Below, piece by piece: positions 1-5,869 of a DNA stretch of 8,887 nucleotides. Within the stretch, counting starts at the first letter, position 1, and each line of letters begins with the position of its first letter. A program made the translations under genes and the position numbers. The notes beneath the pieces were generated by a model. It worked only from the letters and a program-made list of their open reading frames with translations. It made no database searches and had not been told where the DNA came from. The stretch is taken from positions 1-8,887 of the forward strand of contig DRQV01000171.1 in NCBI GenBank assembly GCA_011371325.1, in the 5' to 3' direction. This stretch comes from Thioploca sp. GTDB lineage: Bacteria > Pseudomonadota > Gammaproteobacteria > Beggiatoales > Beggiatoaceae.

Positions 1-458
1 AAATAAGCGATAACCAATGCACATATAGCATAAATTGACCAAGCGTGTAATCCCCAATGTAAATTAGTAATTACCATTGCAAACCTAGCTGCTTCTACGG
101 TTTTACCTTCCATACCTGGTGGAGACAAGTAATGAAACATTGGCTCTGCAACTCCCCAAAATATTAATCCTGCTCCCATTCCAGCAGCAAATAGCATGGA
201 TAACCATGAAATATTGGAAAATTCAGGTCTATCTTCATCTTTTCCTAGGCGAATATGAGCATAAGGTCCAAATGCCATATAAGCCCCTAAAATTAAAAAA
301 CTAGTGCATAAGAATAAAAAGAACCAGTCGAGAGTTTTTAATGCAAAACCAGTCATTCCTAAGGATACACTGGCCATTGTATCAGGTGCTATAACACCCC
401 AAACCCCAATAACACTACATAATGCAATTGATATTAAAAAAACTAAGTTATTTTTCAT
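1..458 (-). CDS. BCCT-family betaine/carnitine/choline-type transporter, N-terminal part (cut by window edge)
   Basis: Reading the minus strand from ATG at 458 gives 152 codons open to the window edge; the 3' end is missing. The product is an inner-membrane osmolyte transporter of the betaine/carnitine/choline family. Hydrophobic segments lie near residues 5-24 and 45-66. The BCCT signature GMGAGLIFWGVAEP starts at residue 93. The stretch HWGLHAWSIY places W135, W140 and Y143 with the spacing of the BetP aromatic box (W189, W194, Y197). The glycine motif is GMGAG, as in Na+-coupled betaine carriers, and lacks the aspartate seen in H+-coupled choline BetT. From this I infer Na+-coupled uptake of a betaine-like solute, but the exact substrate cannot be told. 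The start at 458 is the only ATG in the open frame before an upstream stop, though no clear Shine-Dalgarno precedes it. The short ORF in the opposite direction here is a shadow. Confidence 0.9.
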   Translation of the reverse strand, partial: MKNNLVFLISIALCSVIGVWGVIAPDTMASVSLGMTGFALKTLDWFFLFLCTSFLILGAYMAFGPYAHIRLGKDEDRPEFSNISWLSMLFAAGMGAGLIFWGVAEPMFHYLSPPGMEGKTVEAARFAMVITNLHWGLHAWSIYAICALVIAY

Positions 459-538
459 GTGTTTAGGTGAGTGATTGTAAGCAAAAATGTAATTTGCATA
501 AACATGCTAAATTTTAAGAATATGATGTTATTGATAGT

Positions 539-565
539 ATTATAACCATAATTTTCCATTTACAA
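539..565 (-). promoter_or_regulatory. Candidate promoter of the BCCT transporter gene
   Basis: On the minus strand a perfect -10 TATAAT (539-544) is preceded by TTGTAA (560-565), but the spacer is only 15 bases, shorter than the usual 16-18. Transcription would start near 532 and leave a leader of about 75 bases before the ATG at 458. No terminator is visible between the rsmI stop (577) and this site, so read-through from rsmI is also possible. In DNA this AT-rich, TATAAT occurs by chance. Confidence 0.35.
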
Positions 566-576
566 TTAATTAACCT

Positions 577-1407
577 TTAATTTAATCCAGCAGCATATAA
601 ACTATTTTTACTAATTCCAGTGATTTCACAAGTTAACTTAGATGCTTGTTTTAAAGATAATTCTTTTCTTAATAGTAAAAAAATTCGTTCTGCTTCTGGA
701 GTTATAATTTTATTATCTGGTGGGATAAAACCTTGCACAACTAATACAAATTCACCCTTAGTATGTTCTGGTTTATCTTGTAACCAATTTAGAATGCCAG
801 ATAAGTTATCCCGATATATAGTTTCAAACATTTTTGTTAATTCTTTAACTAAGGTTACTTCTCGTTGTTTACCAAATATTCTCAACATATCTTGTACGCA
901 AGCGATGATTCGATGGGGAGCTTCATAAAACACTAAGGTTCTAGTTTCTACTTTTAATTGTTCTAAACGTTGTTGTCGATTACTAGTTTTGGCCGATAAA
1001 AAACCATCAAACACAAATTTATCTGCCGGAAATCCAGCTACTGATAAAGCACTGATTAATGCACTAGCTCCAGGTATAGGAACAATATTGATCTTTTCTA
1101 TTAAAGCTAATTGTAACAAATATTGACCTGGATCGCTTATTAATGGAGTTCCTGCATCGCTTATTAAGGCAATTTTATCACCATTTAACAATCGTCGTAA
1201 TAATACCTGTGCTTGCTGTTTTTCGTTATGTTCATGCAGAGATTGTAAAGTAGTATTAATCCCAAAATAAGTTAATAATTGCCGACTATGACGAGTATCT
1301 TCAGCAACAATTAGGTCGACTTCAGCTAAAATAGACTTGGCTCGTGGACTTAAATCTTGCAAATTACCAATTGGGGTAGCAACCGAATATAAAGTTCCAT
1401 TATTCAT
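577..1407 (-). CDS. rsmI: 16S rRNA (cytidine-1402 2'-O)-methyltransferase RsmI
   Basis: RsmI uses S-adenosylmethionine to 2'-O-methylate C1402 of 16S rRNA in the decoding centre of the small ribosomal subunit; it acts in the cytoplasm. The 276 residues show the family landmarks in order: TLYSVATPIGNL near residues 5-16, AEDTRHSRQLL at 35-45, ISDAGTPLISDPG at 82-94, PGASALISAL at 112-121, FYEAPHRI at 160-167 and KGEFVLVVQG at 217-226. A C-terminal helix-turn-helix-like segment (about 250-275, ending NSLYAAGLN) is also typical. The length is close to the 286 residues of E. coli RsmI and nothing appears missing. Its ATG overlaps the uvrC stop as ATGA, and an AGGAAG ribosome site lies just upstream inside uvrC, so the two are probably translated from one message. 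Pairing rsmI with uvrC is not the E. coli arrangement. Confidence 0.97.
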   Translation of the reverse strand: MNNGTLYSVATPIGNLQDLSPRAKSILAEVDLIVAEDTRHSRQLLTYFGINTTLQSLHEHNEKQQAQVLLRRLLNGDKIALISDAGTPLISDPGQYLLQLALIEKINIVPIPGASALISALSVAGFPADKFVFDGFLSAKTSNRQQRLEQLKVETRTLVFYEAPHRIIACVQDMLRIFGKQREVTLVKELTKMFETIYRDNLSGILNWLQDKPEHTKGEFVLVVQGFIPPDNKIITPEAERIFLLLRKELSLKQASKLTCEITGISKNSLYAAGLN

Positions 1408-3185
1408 TTGGTATCTTCCTGAAAAAAATCATAAATATTTTGAGCTAACTGTTGATTGATACCTGGAACTTTAGCTAGATCAATAATTCCAGCTTTAGAA
1501 ATTCCTTGCAAACCGCCAAAATGAATCAATAATTGTTGTTTTCGTTTAGACCCTATACCTCTAATTGTTTCTAAAACTGAAGTGCGTCTTGTTTTAGCCC
1601 TCTGTTTCCGATGTGCGGTAATAGCAAATTTATGGGCTTCATCTCTTATTAATTGGATTAGATGTAAAGCTGGAGAATTTTTATCTAAATTAAAAGAATT
1701 ATCTGCTAAGATCAACGTTTCTAAACCTGGCTTTCTACCAGCACCTTTAGCGATACCAACAATAGTCAACTTTAATTCTTGTAATACTTCTCGTGTTACT
1801 TTCACTTGGCCTTTGCCACCATCAATAAATAATATATTGGGTAATTTAGTAGCATTTTTATAATGACGTAATAAAGCTTGTCGCATAGCTGCATAATCAT
1901 CTCCTGGAATAATATTATTAATATTATACAGTCGATACTCATTCCTACAAAATCCATTATTATCAAAAACCACACAAGAGGCTACCGTTGCTTCTCCAGA
2001 AGTATGACTAACATCAAAACATTCCACACGTTGAGGAATTGCTTCTAATTGCAAAGCTATCGCTAAAGCAGCTAAACGTTCATGATATTGATTATGTTGG
2101 TTTTGTAATAAACTAATTTGAGCATTTTCAATTGCCATTTTAATCCATCTAGTTCTTTTATCTCTAACTTTAGAACGTATAATAACTTGCTGTTCACTTT
2201 GCTGGGCAATAACTTGAGTTAATAAATCTAAATCATCAATATTCTGATTGATAATTATTTCTTTAGGTATATCATTAATTGGATTAAGATAATATTGAGA
2301 TAAAAATGTTGTCAATAATTCAGTAACATCTTCTGATAATGGCAGTTTTGGAAAAAAGGATTTGCTACCAATATGTTGGCCAGAACGAACCGTGAGAACT
2401 TGTACACAAGCAGTTTTATTTTCGATAATAGCAGCAATTATATCAATATCTCCTGTTGCAAAACTAACATATTGTCGTTCTTGTATCTTTTTTAAATTAC
2501 TAATTTTATCTCGTAATTCAGCAGCTTGTTCAAATTTTAATTGTTGGGATGCACCCTGCATTTTAACAATCAAAGTATCAATAATAATTTGATTTTTACC
2601 AGTTAAAAATAAAATAGTTTGCTGAACAGATTCTTGATAGCTAGTTTCACTAATCAATCCAACACAAGGAGCTGTACAACGTTGAATTTGATATTGTAAA
2701 CAAGGACGGGAACGAGTACGAAAAAAACTTTCTTGACAACGTCGAATCTTAAATAATTTCTGTAATAAATTTAAGGTTTCATAAACAGCTCGAGAATGTG
2801 GATATGGTCCAAAACATTGACCATTTGGTTTACCACGTTGAATAGTTAAACTTGGGAAAATATGATTAGACAAACAAATATAAGGATAACTTTTATCATC
2901 TCGAAGTAGAATATTATAACGGGGTTTATGTTTTTTAATTAAAGTATTTTCTAAGATTAATGCTTCATTTTCCGTATGAGTAACAATAATTTCAATATTA
3001 GCTATCTGTTTAACCAATGCTTTAGTTTTAGAACTGGTAACATTATTGGTAAAATAACTGATCAGACGTTTTTTTATATGCCTAGCCTTACCCACGTATA
3101 AAACTGTATTGGTAATATCTAACATCAGATATACACCAGATTTATTAGTTAAAGTAGCCAGAAATTTTTTAGGTTGGAAAGCCAA
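1404..3185 (-). CDS. uvrC: UvrABC excinuclease subunit C
   Basis: UvrC makes both incisions around bulky DNA lesions after UvrA/UvrB recognition. The 593-residue protein (E. coli 610) is full length. The GIY-YIG nuclease domain is at about 14-95, with Y19, Y30, R40 and probable catalytic E79. Four cysteines, C150, C162, C170 and C174, have the spacing of the [4Fe-4S] ligands reported for E. coli UvrC. A UVR (UvrB-binding) segment spans about 205-239. The RNase H-like endonuclease domain keeps D391 (FDVSH), D430 (GDDYAAM), D455 (FIDGG) and H518 (RDEAH), matching E. coli D399, D438, D466 and H538. Two helix-hairpin-helix motifs lie at about 541-558 and 570-588. The start is TTG: the next methionine is residue 21, inside the nuclease domain, and an in-frame TAA lies a few codons upstream. 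The domain aligns with E. coli UvrC from about residue 4. The ribosome site is weak. Confidence 0.97.
   Translation of the reverse strand: MAFQPKKFLATLTNKSGVYLMLDITNTVLYVGKARHIKKRLISYFTNNVTSSKTKALVKQIANIEIIVTHTENEALILENTLIKKHKPRYNILLRDDKSYPYICLSNHIFPSLTIQRGKPNGQCFGPYPHSRAVYETLNLLQKLFKIRRCQESFFRTRSRPCLQYQIQRCTAPCVGLISETSYQESVQQTILFLTGKNQIIIDTLIVKMQGASQQLKFEQAAELRDKISNLKKIQERQYVSFATGDIDIIAAIIENKTACVQVLTVRSGQHIGSKSFFPKLPLSEDVTELLTTFLSQYYLNPINDIPKEIIINQNIDDLDLLTQVIAQQSEQQVIIRSKVRDKRTRWIKMAIENAQISLLQNQHNQYHERLAALAIALQLEAIPQRVECFDVSHTSGEATVASCVVFDNNGFCRNEYRLYNINNIIPGDDYAAMRQALLRHYKNATKLPNILFIDGGKGQVKVTREVLQELKLTIVGIAKGAGRKPGLETLILADNSFNLDKNSPALHLIQLIRDEAHKFAITAHRKQRAKTRRTSVLETIRGIGSKRKQQLLIHFGGLQGISKAGIIDLAKVPGINQQLAQNIYDFFQEDTK
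1415..1420 (-). promoter_or_regulatory. Shine-Dalgarno of rsmI inside the uvrC 3' end
   Basis: On the minus strand AGGAAG lies 7 bases before the rsmI ATG (1405-1407). It is within the last codons of uvrC, whose TGA stop (1404-1406) overlaps that ATG. This fixes the rsmI start and suggests that terminating uvrC ribosomes can re-initiate on rsmI. Confidence 0.75.
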
Positions 3186-3277
3186 AATTAAGTTCAGTTT
3201 TAATTAGTTAAAATTATTAATCTTATTGTTAATTATAAAAATTAAGATTAAAAACTAAAAATAGATTTATCCAAAAA

Positions 3278-3290
3278 ATTATAGTATAAT
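3278..3290. promoter_or_regulatory. Symmetric divergent -10 element between uvrC and lon
   Basis: ATTATAGTATAAT is a perfect palindrome around a central G, so it presents a consensus TATAAT to both strands: plus at 3285-3290 facing lon, and minus at 3283-3278 facing uvrC. The -35 regions are weak on both sides (about 3262-3267 for plus, about 3301-3307 for minus). Plus transcription would start near 3297, giving lon a leader of about 90 bases. Minus transcription would start near 3271, also giving uvrC a leader of about 85 bases. Divergent transcription from symmetric -10 sequences is known in bacteria. Its use here is inferred. Confidence 0.5.
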
Positions 3291-3291
3291 G

Positions 3292-3315
3292 TCAGATTGA
3301 ATCTAAAAAATCTGA
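3292..3315. repeat. Inverted repeat at the predicted lon transcription start
   Basis: TCAGATT (3292-3298) and AATCTGA (3309-3315) are perfect 7-base inverted arms separated by 10 bases. A nested odd palindrome, AGATTGAATCT, sits at 3294-3304. The repeat lies just downstream of the plus -10 (3285-3290) and covers the predicted start site and the -35 zone of the minus promoter. That is where an operator would act, or it could form a hairpin at the extreme 5' end of the lon message. No regulator can be named. Confidence 0.45.
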
Positions 3316-3318
3316 TGG

Positions 3319-3327
3319 ATTCTATCA
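3319..3327 (-). promoter_or_regulatory. Candidate extended -10 for uvrC
   Basis: On the minus strand the sequence reads TGATAGAAT, an extended -10 (TG, one base, then TAGAAT, one mismatch from consensus). There is no good -35 upstream. It would give uvrC a leader of about 130 bases and is an alternative or second start to the symmetric element at 3278-3290. Confidence 0.3.
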
Positions 3328-3331
3328 TGTA

Positions 3332-3353
3332 ATTCTCTTTAATGCTAGAGGAT
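3332..3353 (+). promoter_or_regulatory. Predicted hairpin in the lon leader
   Basis: ATTCTCT (3332-3338) can pair with AGAGGAT (3347-3353) through seven pairs including one G-U, with an 8-base loop. The 3' arm contains AGAGGA, a Shine-Dalgarno-like string, but it lies 33 or more bases before the lon ATG, with no start codon at proper spacing. A direct ribosome-blocking role is therefore doubtful. The hairpin may instead affect mRNA stability or folding of the leader. Confidence 0.35.
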
Positions 3354-3385
3354 ATTAATATAATTTATTTAACATAGAGTAATTT

Positions 3386-5809
3386 ATGAATAAAGAGACA
3401 GAGATAACACTTGACCCTATTAGTGATGATGAAGATATTGAAAATGAATCAAATACTAATGAGGAAAGTAATACTGAAATTATAACAGTAGAAGATAAAT
3501 TTCCAGAGACTCTACATATTTTACCTCTTACCAATCGACCTTTTTTTCCACATCAAATCATCCCATTAATTATAGAAAAAGATTTATGGGAAAATACAGT
3601 TAAAGCCATTACAGATTCTCCTCATAATATGTTGGGGCTATTATTGGTTAAAAAAAATAATATAGATAATGTAAAAAACACCGATTTTCATAAAATTGGA
3701 ACTGTTTGTCGTTTACATCGTATCGTTCAAGCTGATGATAAACTACAAGTTGTAATAGAAGGGTTACACCGATTTCGAGTTGCTAAATGGGAAACTTACG
3801 AACGACCTCTAATTGTAAGGCCTAAATATTATCCAGAAAAACCTTATGAAGATGCAGAAGAAATTAAGCCATATGTTTTAGCAGTGATTAATACTATAAA
3901 GGAACTATTACCGTTAAATCCATTATATAATGAAGAGCTTAAAATATTTCTACAACGTTCAAGTCCAGAAGAGCCTTCTCCATTAGCAGATTTTGCAGCT
4001 AGTTTAACAACGGCTAATAAATCAGAGCTACAAACTATTTTAGGAACCGTAAATATTTTAAAACGATTAGAAAAAGTTTTAATACTGTTGAATAAAGAAT
4101 TACAACAAGCCCAAGCTCAAGTAGAAATTCGGCGACAAGTCGAAGAGAAAATGGAAAAAAATCAACGGGAGTTCTTTTTACGAGAACAATTAAAAGTAAT
4201 TCAAAAAGAGCTTGGAATCGAAAAAGATGATCGCACTGCTGAAATAGATAGATTTATTAATCGCTTAAAAAAATTGACGGTACCAAAACCAGCTAGAAAG
4301 CGGATTGATGATGAGTTGGAAAAAATGTCTATGTTGGAAATGGGTTCACCTGAATATGCCGTTACTCGTAATTATTTAGACTGGTTAACTTTATTACCTT
4401 GGGGTAAACTTTCCAAAGATAAATTGGATATCAAGCGAGCTAGAAAAATTTTAGATCAGGATCACGAAGGCTTAGAAGACGTTAAAGATCGAATTATAGA
4501 ATTTTTAGCAGTTGGTAAATTGAAAGGCAGTATAAATGGAACTATTTTACTATTAGTCGGGCCACCAGGCGTAGGTAAAACTTCTATTGGTCGTTCTATT
4601 GCTAAAGCTATTGGGCGGGCATTTTTCCGTTTTTCAGTTGGTGGTATTCATGATGATGCTGAAATAAAAGGTCATCGCAGAACTTATATTGGAGCAATGC
4701 CTGGCAAATTTGTTCAAGCAATGAAAGATGTTGAATACGCTAATCCAGTTATTATGTTGGATGAAATTGATAAAATTAGTTCTTCATATCGTGGTGATCC
4801 AGCTTCAGCATTATTAGAAGTGTTGGACCCAGAACAAAATGTTGACTTTTTGGATCATTATTTAGACGTACGTTTTGATTTATCTAAAGTTTTATTTATT
4901 TGTACAGCTAATCAACTAGATAGCATACCAGGCCCTTTATTAGATCGGATGGAAATGATTAAGTTATCTGGTTATTTAGCGAGTGAAAAATTACAAATTG
5001 CCAAACGACATCTAGTAAAACGCCAATTGAAAAAATCTGGTATGAAAATTAGACAATTACCTCTAAGTGATGAGGTATTGTCACGTATTATTGAGGAATA
5101 TGCTAGAGAAGCCGGTGTACGTTCATTAGAGAAAAGTATTGCGACTATCGCTCGTAAGGCTGCTCTTAAATTGTTAGAAGAAAAAAAATCATCAGTAAAG
5201 GTAACAACTAATAATTTAGATGATTATTTGGGTAAACCTCTATTTGAAAATGAAAAATCAATTAAGGGAATAGGAGTTATTACTGGTTTAGCATGGACTC
5301 CAATGGGAGGAGCTACCTTGAGCATTGAAGCTAGTAAAACTCATAATTATACTCGTGGTTTTAAGCTAACTGGCCAATTAGGCGATGTAATGAAGGAATC
5401 AGCAGAAATTGCCTACAGTTTTTTGATGTCTCAATGTGAAAAGTTTGCTATAAATCCCGAGTTTTTTGAGAAAGCTTTTATTCATTTACATGTTCCAGCT
5501 GGTTCTACTCCTAAAGATGGCCCTAGTGCAGGAATTACCATGGCTAGTGCTTTATTATCTTTGGCAACTGGTAGAGAGGTTAAAAGAAATTTAGCTATGA
5601 CTGGCGAATTGACTTTGACTGGTTTAGTATTACCTGTTGGAGGTATTCGTGAAAAGGTTATTGCGGCTCGAAGAGTTAAAATTTATGAATTGATTTTGCC
5701 TAAAGCTAATAAACGTGATTTTGACGATTTACCTGAATATGTACGTAAAGGTATAAATGCTAAATTTGTAAAGAAATATCAAGAAGTAGTAGAATTTTTG
5801 TGGGATTGA
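3386..5809 (+). CDS. lon: ATP-dependent protease Lon (LonA type)
   Basis: Lon degrades damaged and regulatory proteins in the cytoplasm using ATP. The 807-residue protein is somewhat longer than E. coli Lon (784). The excess is mostly a disordered-looking acidic leader (14 Asp/Glu among residues 1-37, one Lys). The LAN substrate-binding domain starts near residue 43 and continues to a coiled helical region (about 235-345). The AAA+ module has Walker A GPPGVGKT (392-399), Walker B MLDE (457-460), sensor-1 N509 and sensor-2 region GVRSLEK (577-583). The protease domain has catalytic S714 in DGPSAG and K757 in GGIREK, 43 residues apart as in E. coli (S679/K722). The N-domain opening, LPLTNRPFFPHQIIPLII, differs from the usual LPLRDVVVFP form, so it may be a second-type Lon paralogue. 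Only a weak ribosome site (AGAG, 6 bases before ATG) is seen. No sigma-32 promoter was found. Confidence 0.97.
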   Translation: MNKETEITLDPISDDEDIENESNTNEESNTEIITVEDKFPETLHILPLTNRPFFPHQIIPLIIEKDLWENTVKAITDSPHNMLGLLLVKKNNIDNVKNTDFHKIGTVCRLHRIVQADDKLQVVIEGLHRFRVAKWETYERPLIVRPKYYPEKPYEDAEEIKPYVLAVINTIKELLPLNPLYNEELKIFLQRSSPEEPSPLADFAASLTTANKSELQTILGTVNILKRLEKVLILLNKELQQAQAQVEIRRQVEEKMEKNQREFFLREQLKVIQKELGIEKDDRTAEIDRFINRLKKLTVPKPARKRIDDELEKMSMLEMGSPEYAVTRNYLDWLTLLPWGKLSKDKLDIKRARKILDQDHEGLEDVKDRIIEFLAVGKLKGSINGTILLLVGPPGVGKTSIGRSIAKAIGRAFFRFSVGGIHDDAEIKGHRRTYIGAMPGKFVQAMKDVEYANPVIMLDEIDKISSSYRGDPASALLEVLDPEQNVDFLDHYLDVRFDLSKVLFICTANQLDSIPGPLLDRMEMIKLSGYLASEKLQIAKRHLVKRQLKKSGMKIRQLPLSDEVLSRIIEEYAREAGVRSLEKSIATIARKAALKLLEEKKSSVKVTTNNLDDYLGKPLFENEKSIKGIGVITGLAWTPMGGATLSIEASKTHNYTRGFKLTGQLGDVMKESAEIAYSFLMSQCEKFAINPEFFEKAFIHLHVPAGSTPKDGPSAGITMASALLSLATGREVKRNLAMTGELTLTGLVLPVGGIREKVIAARRVKIYELILPKANKRDFDDLPEYVRKGINAKFVKKYQEVVEFLWD

Positions 5810-5859
5810 TAGTTTGTAACCAGTTTTCATATATCATCATGATCTTAAAGAACTAATTT

Positions 5860-5864
5860 AGGAA
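5860..5864 (+). promoter_or_regulatory. Shine-Dalgarno of the vWA gene
   Basis: AGGAA lies 5 bases before the ATG at 5870. It sets the start that keeps the signal peptide; the next methionine is residue 30, after the hydrophobic core. The 60-base gap from the lon stop shows no terminator hairpin and no convincing promoter. Confidence 0.7.
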
Positions 5865-5869
5865 ATAAT

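Noticed and set aside
119..304. Plus-strand ORF of 61 codons
   Set aside because: It lies antisense to the BCCT transporter frame, which has clear family motifs; its product has no recognisable features.
620..928. Plus-strand ORF of 102 codons
   Set aside because: Antisense shadow of rsmI, with no family resemblance or ribosome site.
1582..1863. Plus-strand ORF of 93 codons
   Set aside because: Antisense shadow of the conserved uvrC endonuclease domain.
2362..2592. Plus-strand ORF of 76 codons
   Set aside because: Antisense shadow of uvrC; cysteine-rich only by reverse translation of the real gene.
3337..3360. Possible heat-shock (sigma-32) promoter for lon
   Set aside because: CTTTAA is a weak match to the -35 and there is no C-rich -10 at the right distance.
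3359..3364. Second plus-strand TATAAT close to the lon ATG
   Set aside because: No -35 at 16-18 bases, it would leave a leader of only about 15 bases, and such strings are common in this AT-rich stretch.
5836..5843. Palindrome ATCATGAT between lon and the vWA gene
   Set aside because: Only 8 bases, with no loop or T run, so not a terminator; probably chance.
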